Below are positions 31,368-43,303 of a DNA stretch of 64,000 nt, one piece after another (position 1 is the first letter of the stretch; each line of letters starts with the position of its first letter). This stretch comes from Umbelopsis isabellina (Eukaryota; Mucoromycota; Umbelopsidomycetes; Umbelopsidales; Umbelopsidaceae): NCBI GenBank assembly GCA_016758905.1, contig JAEPQZ010000001.1, forward strand, positions 930,055 to 994,054, read 5' to 3'. Position numbers and translations under genes: made by a program. A model generated the notes under the pieces. It had not been told where the DNA came from. It made no database searches and worked only from the letters and a program-made list of their open reading frames with translations.

Positions 31368-31626
31368 GGTGACCAGGTTGTGTGGTTGGAATGGGTAAAG
31401 AGAATTTGAACGTTTGGAAGGCGGCCCCTTCTGTCGCGCTTTAGGAGTGGCAGGCTCACTATTAAATCTTATCTACGTCACACTTTTACTACTAATTTTT
31501 CAAACACTTGGTTCTCCTTAGCCCAAAATTTAAAGCTGGACATGCTGCTAGGTATGATCAGATTTTATTGCCCTATTCGTCCATGATTAGGGTATAAATA
31601 ATTTTTTTTTCAAAATAATATGCTCT

Positions 31627-32911
31627 TCAGTTGACAATAGTCAATGTGTTAGGAGTGGGAGAGATTCCTTTAAATTGACAAAAAGTAAGTTAAGAAAGTT
31701 GACCCGTTAAAGCGAAAACCGGACAATGACATAACAACCAACATGATACATTACCAACTCTCTTGTTAAAGTCGTCGTATGCAACATAGTACCTCTCCAA
31801 GAATGGAATTCCTAGAACAGCATAAAATCCCAGGCCGAAAGGTAAACCCTTGTTAAAAGCAAGGTAAATATGGCCAGGTTGACCACCAAAAACAGCATTG
31901 TGTCGTCGAGGTAATATACAAGCGTTTGGTGTAAGCTCAAATTTCGACTCGCCAATGTTGATTGACAATGATTTCATGTTACGATACTGCCGAGGTGATA
32001 ATCTTAGCAACCCAGATGAGTGATCAATAACTGCGCCAGTCGCGTGTTGTAATCGCGCAAATGCTTTATCATCAATAGTGATAAAAGGGTATGAAGAGTC
32101 AATGACAACGGGCCCAGTTGGTAAAATTAACTGATCTCCGGTAAAAACAGAAGCCTCAATACTCCAATATAGTTTGGCGGGGTATGCAGTAGCTACTGGA
32201 AAAAACTGGAGACTTTCAGCAAACCTGGGATCGAGTATGCCAAAGTTAACATGACCTTGACCATTTTCCAAATAGATACCGAGCTGAAAGAAGATTCCTT
32301 TTTGGAGAAAGAGGTTGTCTACGACGGTAAGAATCTCTGCCAGTGTGCTCAAGACTCCATTACTTAGTTCTGTTGGACCAATACCCAATAGTCCATCGAT
32401 ATTGTGTGGAAGGCCACGGCTATAACCAACACCGATAGCCTGTTTTAAGGATACATTTTCGAGTTGAATCATATCGAAGTATATCTCTCCCTCAAATGAA
32501 ATGTTTCCCAAGTCAACAGGCATGTTTAATCCTGTAGCTTTCGAAGATGTCGTTTTATCAAACGGCTTCTGTCCGCCTATCCAGGTAAATGCACTAGCTG
32601 AGCCTAGCAAAAGTGAATAAAGTTGTGGAGGTTGACCCACTTGAACTTCAGCTACAAGCTTGAGTGCATAGCAATTAGTTTAGTACTGAAGACCTCTCAC
32701 TTTTGTGGCTACTTACATGAGTCAAGGCGTTGCGGATTGGTAAAATTAAACTGGGTAAAGTCTCAGTCTGCCTTCTTTGAAGAGCTCTCGAGCTGTTATG
32801 TGACCGGCGAACTATGGGTACTGAGTAGCCTATACTCTTCCGGTTATCGATAACTGCGCTGAATCCCGTTTGAAGAATAGCCAGTATAACGATTAATAGT
32901 TTAAAATGCAT
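31627..32911 (-). CDS. Pepsin-fold (A1) protein without catalytic motifs, secreted pseudoprotease
   Basis: Three exons, 32911-32717, 32658-31755 and 31667-31627, give 379 aa; the last exon supplies the family-typical end after RVG. An N-terminal signal peptide (MHFKLLIVILAILQTGFSA) and a propeptide with a dibasic RRQTE site precede the pepsin domain (AEVQVGQPPQLYSLLL...). Where active members have D-T-G-S, this one reads G-S-A-S (residues 84-87), removing the first catalytic Asp. At the second site D252 stays but is followed by S-S-Y instead of T-G-T/S. The flap tyrosine also appears to be missing. The rest of the fold is well kept (IDGLLGIGPTELS, AVLGIPFLERYYVAYDD), so the gene is not decaying. 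It should be inactive as a protease. Possible roles: inhibitor decoy, carbohydrate or peptide binding. The intron 1 acceptor (ACTCAAG) is chosen by frame. Confidence 0.82.
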
Positions 32912-34543
32912 TATGCAAGTGTATGTGAATGAGTTAGGTATATCCAAAGAAGCCAGTGGTATGTTCTACTTTTTAATGCCCAATTTGATTATGAAATCAG
33001 GAGACATTGGAATGTTCAAACTCAAGCCAATTACCCTAAAAGTATCCCGAGTTTCCTTCCTTTACCGAAAGTTATCCAATTTTATAATATTTTGGATATG
33101 ACAACAACTCGATTAGCATGGCCGAACTGCGAGAGAGTATATTTAATGTAGTTAGCTTTATACGAATTTATATTGATGAACAGTATCTCATCATCTTCAA
33201 TTTTTATACCAATTTTCTAAAATTCTCTTTGCAACACGTCGGCTCAATCTGTTTACAAACGATCGAACACATGTGCCAGTCTTGTCAAAGCCGAAAGGTA
33301 ATGCCGTGCTAAAAGTATACGTTCTGATACAGTCGATTTTGCAAAATAGAGGCGAATCTGAAATCCAAGCTTCAAGGTTTGAATATGCATAATGCTTCTG
33401 CGATGCTTAATTTATTAACTATCTGAAGTTTCCAACAATAACACTTGGTAAGAAATATGATAATGAACCGAAAGCAATATCAACAACGATCGTTTTGTAG
33501 GCTCATGTGAAGCCTATCAGTTGGTATAACTATGAAGTAGCAGGCGTAGTGGCCATTCCTGCAAAAAGATGAAATATTGAGCTTGAGCTTGATATTCCGA
33601 CATAATTCTTGTATACTATTGAAATAATAATACTTACCAAGGCGACTGCTGTAAGGATCGTCATATACATTTAACCTTTCCAGAGAAGCAAATCCTCAGA
33701 CAGCGACACCAAAGCTTGTACAAATAAAATAATATGCATTGCTATCTCCATCGAGTTGTGTATTCTGGTTTTGAATATCAATGCGTTTGGAATGAGGTCA
33801 AACGTGAAATGCAGCATACATTAATATCTATGGATTAGGAAAAAATTAGCCTTACTGCACCTTCCATTGATGTTCGATCATCTTCTCAAATGAGGATGAT
33901 CGTTTTGCAAACTTTGGGTGGCTCCATATGCATCACGTCTTTGAAAGTGGCCACCTGCCGATCAACTTTTGCCACCCCTTGAACCGATGATGGCGGTTAT
34001 GTAATGTAAGATCTTTTTCAATCATTAAAAAGCATGCTCCTCGGCAAGAGACGAATGGAGACTTGAAATATCACTCAATGGGTCTTTATTCTGTAACATT
34101 TCACCTTAAAATCTATAAGCCTATCCACTTCATAAAGAGTATTTATATCATAAGAAACAAGAGAGCCAGCCGTAGCAACAAAAAGCACTATGGTTGGTTT
34201 TACTGCTGGCAACTAAAGGATGTAATATTCCCTCTAATAAATTCTAGATATAACGGCATACTAGCCTAATATGAAGAGTGAATTATGGCGTGCGGAACAG
34301 TAACCAATGCACAATCTTATTGTCAGGTTCTATCAGCTGTAGAAATGTCCAAATGGCTAATATGGTCTAGAAATTTCTTGGCTGTGTCATTGGCAATCTA
34401 TTTCGCAAAACTAGTCCAATCAGTCTTGCTTGTGCCTGACTGTCACTAGCAAAAATTAAGTTGAGCTTTGCTGAGCTTTTTATCGACTGCGTACACTTTT
34501 TTTTTTGGATTCGCTTCTCATTCCTCTCTCGTCTAAATCTCAA
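32912..34543. other. 1.6 kb gap with a possible small spliced gene
   Basis: No recognised family. On the minus strand, a reading ending ERLNVYDDPYSSRLG (exon ending 33638 with GTAAGT donor) joins in frame to GMATTPATS and a stop (33558-33530), suggesting the 3' end of a small gene whose 5' exons I could not find. An inverted repeat lies at 33875-33902. Confidence 0.35.
33875..33902. repeat. Short inverted repeat
   Basis: CGATCATC and GATGATCG, eight perfect pairs, flank a 12-nt loop; two or three further pairs including a G-U are possible in RNA. Intergenic. Could be a dimeric factor site or chance. Confidence 0.4.
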
Positions 34544-35071
34544 ATGACAAAAAACAACATACCCAGCAAACTACCAAGATTAATAGTTTTTGATTTGGAC
34601 GATACCTTGTGGAAGTATGAAGTTGACTGCACTTACGGACCACCATTTAAATTTGATAGAAAGAACAAAGTGGTAGTGGATTGCAAAGGCAACCCGGTCG
34701 AGTTATTTAAAGACGTCCTAGAGATTTTCGCCTTGATACAGACATTTCCTGGCACGCAAATTGCCATTGCTTCACGGACGACCACACCAGATTGGGCGGC
34801 GCAAGTGCTTAAACTGTACACAGTGAACGAGCTGGGAAGCTTACATAGTATGTGCTCGGCGTTTGAAATGTATGATCAATCCAAGACAAAGCACTTTCGG
34901 CGGATCCACCAAAAAACACACATCGACTACAAGGATATGCTGTTTTTTGACGATAACCCGATGAATCTATGTGTAGAGCCACTGGGCGTCTCAGTGGTCA
35001 TGTTGGATTACGATGGAATGACGATGGAAGTGTTTCTTAAGAGCCTTCAACTCTATGCTGAGAACCGATAA
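34544..35071 (+). CDS. Magnesium-dependent phosphatase 1 (MDP-1-like), HAD superfamily
   Basis: Small haloacid-dehalogenase-type phosphatase; relatives act on protein phosphotyrosine or on sugar-phosphate glycation products. Intronless, 175 aa, starting at MTKNNIPSK, the first ATG; the frame is open upstream without one. Motif I is VFDLDDTLWKYEVD with nucleophile D17 and acid/base D19. Motif II is IAIASRTTTPDWA, and the Mg-binding motif is MLFFDDNPMNL. The lysine of motif III probably lies in SKTKHFRRI. The length and the TLW after DLDD are characteristic of MDP-1. No targeting signal, so cytosolic. A poly-T run ends just upstream of the start region. Substrate cannot be read from sequence. 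Confidence 0.88.
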   Translation: MTKNNIPSKLPRLIVFDLDDTLWKYEVDCTYGPPFKFDRKNKVVVDCKGNPVELFKDVLEIFALIQTFPGTQIAIASRTTTPDWAAQVLKLYTVNELGSLHSMCSAFEMYDQSKTKHFRRIHQKTHIDYKDMLFFDDNPMNLCVEPLGVSVVMLDYDGMTMEVFLKSLQLYAENR

Positions 35072-35508
35072 ATCAATGTTGATAGCAGCTGGTAAAATAT
35101 AGAAAGTGGCAAGTAACCAAAGTTATAGATTTATTTAATAGACCTATAATTAGAACAATTCGTTTGTAAACTTGTTCCTTTCTTTAACGGTTTATAACCG
35201 TTTTACAACTATATATATATACACTATTTCGGGAAAGGGGCATAAGAGATAAGGATCGAATGAATCAAAGGGGAAAAGGGTATTGCCAAAGAATAGCAAA
35301 ACAAAAAAACAAATTGAAAATATAGAATATCATTAAGTAAAGTACTAGTTAGCAAGGAAGGAAAGAATAGCAGAAAGGGAAAGGATAATTTCAAAGGTAG
35401 TTTGCGGTCTTGAATTAATTGACCGAGTGGTTTCGAGAGACATATACATTGAGGTTGAGCGATTGAGATTAGGGAGTGGAGAATTGCATGCAATGCATGC
35501 CCGGATGT
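35072..35508. other. Convergent 3' flanks
   Basis: 437 nt between the phosphatase and the small Ser-rich gene on the opposite strand; holds a TA microsatellite (about 35210-35221) and a purine-rich tract. No coding signal. Confidence 0.45.
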
Positions 35509-35739
35509 CTAAGAGCTGGTCTGTGTGATACCGTTTTCGACGTCCAGGCTGGGGAACGAGAAGTACTGCTCTTGAAACTTGAGGTGCATGGACGTACGCT
35601 TAGAGCCGGCCAAGGAAGGATCCGACATGGTTGATTTATTTGACCGAGAAGAACAAGACGATGATCTTTTTATCGAATGGCTATCCTTTGCGTCGTCGCT
35701 GTTTCTTCGTTTCGTAATATCCGAGAAAAATTGAAGCAT
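35509..35739 (-). CDS. Small Ser-rich protein, function unknown
   Basis: 76 aa, intronless. Starts MLQFFSDITKRRNSDDAKD, then a Ser/Lys/Arg-rich middle (KRSSSCSSRSNKST) and a hydrophobic-aromatic tail (LKFQEQYFSFPSLDVENG). No domain recognised. Its reality is supported by context: a TATAAAA box (35817-35811) 72 nt before the ATG and a pyrimidine-rich leader (CTTTCCCTTTCCCC...), both typical of strong fungal promoters. Upstream are three GGCTGGCT repeats. The composition resembles small stress-induced or phosphorylated regulators, but that is only a guess. Confidence 0.55.
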   Translation of the reverse strand: MLQFFSDITKRRNSDDAKDSHSIKRSSSCSSRSNKSTMSDPSLAGSKRTSMHLKFQEQYFSFPSLDVENGITQTSS

Positions 35740-35810
35740 GAGTGAAGAATTGACAGCGAAAGAAATAAGAGAGACAGGGGAAAGGGAAAGCCAGTGAGAA
35801 AAGCTATGGG

Positions 35811-35817
35811 TTTTATA
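35811..35817 (-). promoter_or_regulatory. TATA box of the small Ser-rich gene
   Basis: TATAAAA on the minus strand, 72 nt before the start codon at 35739, followed by a CT-rich leader. Confidence 0.55.
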
Positions 35818-35885
35818 CCATCATCCACTTGTTGGGTTCCCCAAGTCAGTCAGGTCCAGACTGAAGTGACCCCGCTCAAAAAGAT

Positions 35886-35923
35886 GGCTGGCTTGAGCTG
35901 TTTGGCTGGCTTGCTGGCTGGCT
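35886..35923. repeat. Three GGCTGGCT direct repeats
   Basis: GGCTGGCT(T) at 35886, 35904 and 35916, spaced 18 and 12 nt, lying 70-110 nt upstream of the TATA box of the small Ser-rich gene. May be a multimerised factor site (AAGCCAGCC on the coding strand) or a slipped simple repeat. Confidence 0.5.
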
Positions 35924-36931
35924 AAGCAGGTGCGCGGGCGGGTTGCGCTTAAACTTTCCCTGCAAAGCTGCGCTGAGAAAAAATTGCCCACCTGGGCATT
36001 TTTGTCTTCCACCCACGCAACTGGGCTATTTTTGGCTGTTCGGCATTCAATACAATTCCTCAATTGTCAAGACGAAGCAATTGCCATAAAATAAAATATG
36101 AATAAAAATAATCTTTATCGGCAATCACACGACATCGTTCTTGCAATTAACTAGGTTATAAATTTGCCTCAGCACCCGCGCCTTGTAGCCTCATCGGCAC
36201 CTGCCTTCAAAGGTAAAAGCGATCGACACTGGGTAAGGGTTCGATGGCTATGGAACTTTGGTCGGTCAGAGATACCGCTCGGCGGTCACACCAAGCTTTC
36301 TAGCTAAAAGCTTTTGGGTTACGCTTGTGTTGCTTTCATTTTAAAAAAGCGTGCAACACTCTGACTTTTGCAGTAAGGGCTCACGTCACATCTTGCGACT
36401 TTCGCGCCTTCATGTATTTTGGCTGAAATATTTTCCCCAAAATAAAATAAAACGGATAACCCTAATTCACTCCTCCTGCTCTCATTTTGGTAAACAATTT
36501 CGAGCATCTAAAACGCATGCTTTTGCTTAACCCCTTGACCGCGTGCTGCCAGCGAGTTAATCCATTGTCAGTGGGTCAATTCTGATCATGAAAAAACTAA
36601 ACAAAAAACCAACGTAAAAATAAAATAAACATGAGGGTGAAAATGACCGCGAAAACCCTTCTTCGGTAATGCCGGTGCTCGCATTTTGGCTGGCACAAAA
36701 CTGGGGAATTGGGCTGGTTTTCGGTTTAGGGGCAAATAGTCGGGCCAAGCAGAAGTCAATTACAGCCGGGTTTGCTTTGGCCTGCTTGTCCTAGATGTTG
36801 CAAGTTTTCGGCAGTCACGTATTTTCGAGTCACAGCTGTTATTTTTTTCTATTGATTGATCAAATAATCTATGCAAGAAAACAACCCCAGACAGTCGTTT
36901 TTGAAATCCCAGCAAATTCACAGAAAATAGA
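35924..36931. other. Intergenic, divergent promoters
   Basis: About 1 kb upstream of ADE13 and of the small Ser-rich gene. No coding signal. It contains a GAGTCA element at 36827-36832. Confidence 0.45.
36827..36832 (-). promoter_or_regulatory. Possible Bas1/Gcn4-type site for ADE13
   Basis: TGACTC on the minus strand, 100 nt upstream of the ADE13 start codon. In yeast this core is bound by Bas1 (and Gcn4) in purine-gene promoters. A single hexamer, so weak. Confidence 0.3.
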
Positions 36932-38573
36932 ATGTCTCATAGCAAATACCAATCACCACTGACCTCACGCTATGCCTCCGAGGAAATGGCTCACAACTTC
37001 TCCGAGGACAAGAGATACACCACCTGGCGCAGTCTTTGGTTGAACCTCGCTATTGCTGAAAAGGAGCTGGGTCTGACCGATATTACTGAGTCTGCTATTG
37101 AAGAAATGAAGGCCAACCTCGACAACATTGATTATGGTGTTGCCGCTGCCGAGGAGAAGAAGAGACGTCATGATGTCATGGCTCATGTTCATACCTTTGG
37201 TCTTGTTGCCCCCAGTGCAGCTGGTATCATCCATCTTGGTGCTACCTCATGCTATGTTACCGGTAAGCAGCCGATTGCTCTGATCTGCCATCTCATCAGA
37301 TCTTGCAAGCTAATGTTATATCAAAATTTTCTCCTTTTCTATTGAAATTAGACAACGGCGATCTGATCATTATTCGTGATGGTTATGATATCTTGTTGAA
37401 CAAGCTCGCTCGTGTCATCGACATTCTCAGCAAGTTTGCTGCTGAATACCGTGATATGCCCACTCTCGGTTTCACTCATTTCCAACCCGCCCAATTGGTC
37501 ACTGTCGGCAAGCGTGCCACTCTCTGGATCCAAGAATTGTTGTGGGATCTTCGTAACTTCGAGCGTGCTCGCAACGATCTCAAGTTCAGAGGTGTCAAGG
37601 GAACCACTGGAACTCAAGCTTCCTTCATGGCCTTGTTCAATGGTGATCATGACAAGGTAAGTCGGCTTTCTATATGAGTATATATGTATACGTGGATTTG
37701 TCTGTGTGTACGTATATGCATTTGGGCTTCTGAAGCAGATGAGATAACCAACCGTTATTCTTTCAGATTGAGCAATTGGATCAAAGAGTGACTGAATTGT
37801 CTGGATTCACTGATCCCTATCCTGTGTGTGGACAAACGTACTCCAGAAAGATCGATATTGATGTTCTCCAACCCTTGTCTGGATTTGGTGCTACTGTTCA
37901 CAAGATCGCCACCGATATCCGACTTCTGGCCAATTTGAAGGAGATTGAAGAGCCTTTTGAGAAGGATCAAATTGGATCTTCTGCTATGGCCTATAAGCGT
38001 AACCCTATGCGCTGTGAGCGTGCTTGCTCTCTCGCTCGCCACTTGATGACCCTTGCCAACAATGCTCTTCAAACTAGTGCCGTGCAATGGTTTGAACGTA
38101 CCTTGGACGACAGTGCTAACCGCCGTATCTCCATTCCCGAAGCCTTCTTGTGCACAGACATTCTCCTCACACTATTGCAAAACATCTTTGAAGGTATGGT
38201 TGTGTATCCCAAGGTCATTGAGAGCCGTATCAACCAAGAATTGCCCTTCATGGCTACTGAGAACATCATCATGGCAATGGTCAAGAAGGGTGGTGACCGA
38301 CAAGTATGCCACGAAGAGATTCGTGTCTTGTCTCACCAAGCTGCTCGTGTTGTTAAGCAGGAGGGAGGTCAAAACGATTTGATCGAACGTGTGAGAAACA
38401 CTGAATACTTCAAGCCTATCTGGGATGAGCTTGACTCTCTCCTCGATCCCTCCACCTTCATTGGCCGTGCTCCTCAACAAGTCGATTCTTTCTTGGAGAA
38501 GCACGTCAAGCCCGCCTTGAGTCCTTACTCCGACAGTCTTAAGACTTACGCAAAGGCTGAGCTCTCTGTCTAA
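36932..38573 (+). CDS. ADE13: Adenylosuccinate lyase
   Basis: Cytosolic homotetramer that acts twice in purine synthesis, cleaving fumarate from SAICAR and from adenylosuccinate. Three exons, 36932-37262, 37352-37656 and 37767-38573, give 480 aa (yeast 482). Landmarks: [34 protein letters not shown] (catalytic His region), [38 protein letters not shown], and the fumarase/lyase signature [15 protein letters not shown]. The serine of the flexible loop that serves as general base is in GSSAM. Codon use is strongly biased, fitting a highly expressed gene. All catalytic elements are intact. Confidence 0.97.
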
Positions 38574-39105
38574 TCCAAAGAGCAATACTTTCTTAATTCC
38601 GTTCGTTGCTTCCTTTTTTTTTTGAAACTTTTTAATAGATTGACTCCATTATGGAGAGTAGTAAAATAAATGCATTTGTTTTGTGCCTATTTGCGTACAG
38701 GGAAAGTGTGGACTTATCAATATGGTGGGACCAATTGTCACAGTCTTCTTATGAAAGAATAACTTTTTTTATTGGAATGTGGTAAAGCCAGAGTGGGTTC
38801 AAGATTTGGCTGCTGCCAGAAGAATTATAAAAAGCGAGTGCACTGATCCCAATGTGCACACAGAATAGCCGTCTTATTTTAGATGATCAATTATGGCAGT
38901 CAAAAAGGTAAATGGTAAGCAATACATCGAAAAAAGATTCATGGCCCCAGGAATTCAGGTGGAAGATAATTTCTATATGACAAGGACCAATCCATGAACG
39001 GATTCAGGAGAAAAAGGGAAAAAAATAAAATTGAGAATTTGAGTAAAAAGAATAGGAAAAGAAAGAGAAAAGAATTGTAATGTGTCAGTTATATGCTTAG
39101 TTTGC
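38574..39105. other. Convergent 3' flanks of ADE13 and HOG1
   Basis: 532 nt, AT-rich, AATAAA-like signal near 38667. No coding signal found. Confidence 0.5.
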
Positions 39106-40981
<1,876 letters not shown>

Positions 40982-41382
40982 AATGAATTGCTGGGATGAG
41001 AAGCACAAAGAGAAGCAAATTGTTAGGCTTCGTGTTCCAGGCCCTGGATCATTACATCATGGCTGAAATACTTCTGTACCACGTGAGTTTGGCCAGCCAC
41101 TGACTGAACGCTGAGCTGGTGGAGTTTGTCATGGAAAAGGAACGTGCAATACTTGTTTGTGCAAAATGAACACAGTACGATAGTGACCAGCTATCATCAG
41201 TTTATTCACCTTTGAGCCCTAGTAGCACGCTTATCATGACGTCCATATTTTATTTATTTTTTGAAAAAAATTTAGCTATGTGGTAATTGCCTGTCGACAC
41301 CTTACACGTGACCCTCAGCAATTTTGCCTGAAAGAGGGTGGCAATTTTCTAAACAACCTGTCAAACCAACAATATCAATATA
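40982..41382. other. Divergent promoter of HOG1 and AIM41
   Basis: 401 nt. No coding signal and no clear TATA box on either strand. Confidence 0.4.
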
Positions 41383-42047
41383 ATGCAGAGCATTGCGTTG
41401 CGTTCAGCTCTATTCAGACGCTCATTCCAAATCGCAAGCACCCGATTGTATACGACAGAGGCAAATGGTAATTAGGCTTTCATGAACTTAGTAGCAAGAA
41501 GAAGGCGCTTTATTGCGAAACCACGACGCCACTTAGTTACCTGTGTGCTTTGGAAAGGTTATCTGATTGTTACTTACAGTTCTTCATATTTCAAATAGAT
41601 TCGTTGTTAACTCGACTTAAAACTGATCAAAAAACCTACATGCGAGGACGAACGCAGCCTGATTTAATGGTCGTCAAGTCAATTCTATCAGATTTCATGT
41701 ATTTAGGCAAATCCGGTAATGCGCCATCCACACCGGACGCAGGCATATTGACTGTTCTGCAACGCTCAATGAAGAAACGCCAAGAGTCTATTTCTCAATA
41801 CAAGTCTGCCGGCCGTCAAGATCTTGTTGACCAAGAGGAGAAGGAATTGGAAATTCTCCAACGCTATATGCCAACCCAAATGACTGACAACGAGATCAAA
41901 GACGAAGTACATAAGATTGTGCAAGAAATTGGTGCTGCTTCAGTGAAGGATTTGGGCAAGGTTATGAAAGCCTGGAACGTGGATAGCTCTTTAGCTGACA
42001 GAAAGAAAGTAAGCGATATGGTTAAAGGTGTATTGTCTGGACAATGA
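41383..42047 (+). CDS. AIM41: Mitochondrial GatB/YqeY-domain protein, Aim41-like
   Basis: Two exons, 41383-41467 and 41599-42047, 177 aa. Exon 1 encodes a textbook mitochondrial presequence (MQSIALRSALFRRSFQIAST, then RLYTTEAN), with a likely cleavage near RLY-TT. The mature part is a complete YqeY fold: DSLLTRLKTDQKTYMRGRTQ, VVKSILSDFMYLGKS, VLQRSMKKRQESISQYKSAGR, DLVDQEEKELEILQRYMP, and the C-terminal ASVKDLGKVMKAW, as in GatB tail domains that contact tRNA. Yeast Aim41 is mitochondrial with no firmly known role. The fold suggests a tRNA-linked or amidotransferase-related function; that is inference. Confidence 0.9.
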
Positions 42048-42457
42048 ATTCGGATTTGTCTTTCTCCTCCACACATAGCAAAACAAACATTAAAAGATCA
42101 CAATTTTTTAAAAAAAAAAATGAGTATTAAAATATATATATATGTGGGTATATATATATCAATACAAAACAAGATTTTTGTTGGTATACGAGCATCATTG
42201 CAATGAATCGGCAGATGGCGAGGGTATTGATGAACAGATAAAAAAGAGTCATACATCGGCACAAAGAGAGAGGGTTGGAAATAAATGTCCACTCAAAAGA
42301 AAAACGATAGAAGGAAAAAAAAAAGACCAAAGCGGGAAAACACCTTGAAGAGTTTCACCATATCCTCGAGGGAACAGGTTTTGGATGGAGCGTGTCAAAT
42401 AAAATAAAAGGAAGGGAATTGGCAGGCAGGTCTAACGGGGAAAGTAAAGGAATACTT
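42048..42457. other. Convergent 3' flanks with TA repeat
   Basis: 410 nt. Holds an imperfect TA palindrome (about 42131-42160: ATATATATAT, GTGGG, TATATATATAT) just after the AIM41 stop, perhaps part of its 3' UTR processing signals. Confidence 0.45.
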
Positions 42458-43303
42458 TTACAGAATCTGGCAGAGTTTCTTGGTTAAGCCTCTAGGCTTC
42501 AAAGCTTCCTGAGTAGCAGCATGAATCACTCCATTAACGTTGATATTTTCTTTTGCACTGCACTCGAAATATTTTGCGCCGATCTCTCTTGCAAGTTGAG
42601 TGCCCTGTTTAAAATATTAAAGCCAGTTGTTTAGCCTTAGTTCAGCAAATATCATCGTTACTGCCCGTTCCTGCTGCTTACCTCTTCATATGAAATAAGA
42701 TTATGTCCAATGGCATTCAGATCGCTTATGCGTTTCTCGTTCTTACGAAGATCGATCTTCATGCCAACTAAAATCAGTGGAATCTTTTCGCAAAAGTGAA
42801 TCACCTCCGGTAACCACTAAAAAGTCAAAGGTTCAGTAACCGATTTTCAGGGCACATTTGCGCGGTCAAGCTGTGATATCACAACTTACTCTATCTTGAA
42901 TGTTTGAAAAAGATGTGGGTTGATCAATGGCAAAACAAATAAGGACAACATCCGTTTCCGGGTAGGAAAGGGGTCGTAGACGATCATAATCTTCTTGGCC
43001 AGCCGTATCCCATAAAGCCAGTTCTACACTCTTTCCATTGTCGAGCTGGACTAACGAGATGTAATTTTCAAAGACAGTAGGAACGTATTTCTACAATAAA
43101 ATGAAGCACAATGTGCGGATGTGCAGATGTGAGTTTGGTAATGGGATTAGTAAATAACTTGCACCCCCTCCATACGCTTGCAAAAGGCTGAGCCATATAC
43201 ATACAACTGGGAATTCCTTCTTCTGGTATACAACGAGGAGCGAAGTTTTTCCACAACCACCGTCTCCTACCACAACGAGCTTCTTTCTTATTGGTTTAGG
43301 CAT
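42458..43303 (-). CDS. Rho-family small GTPase
   Basis: Membrane-attached molecular switch controlling actin and cell-wall synthesis. Four exons, 43303-43205, 43090-42890, 42816-42682 and 42604-42458, give 193 aa. P-loop [11 protein letters not shown] (the usual Rho Ala after GDG is Gly here), switch [10 protein letters not shown], switch [20 protein letters not shown], and the Rho-insert region around [15 protein letters not shown]. The nucleotide specificity motif reads GMKIDL, a common TKxD variant in Rho proteins (NKxD is usual in Ras), and ECSAKEN closes the pocket. The C-terminus LTKKLCQIL is a CaaX box ending in Leu, predicting geranylgeranylation. Closest in feel to Rho1/Rho2-type fungal GTPases; the subtype is not settled. 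Confidence 0.92.

Noticed and set aside
42127-42165. TA-rich palindrome as a possible hairpin terminator or element end
   Set aside because: Simple TA repeat of the kind common in fungal 3' flanks; no target-site duplication or transposase nearby.
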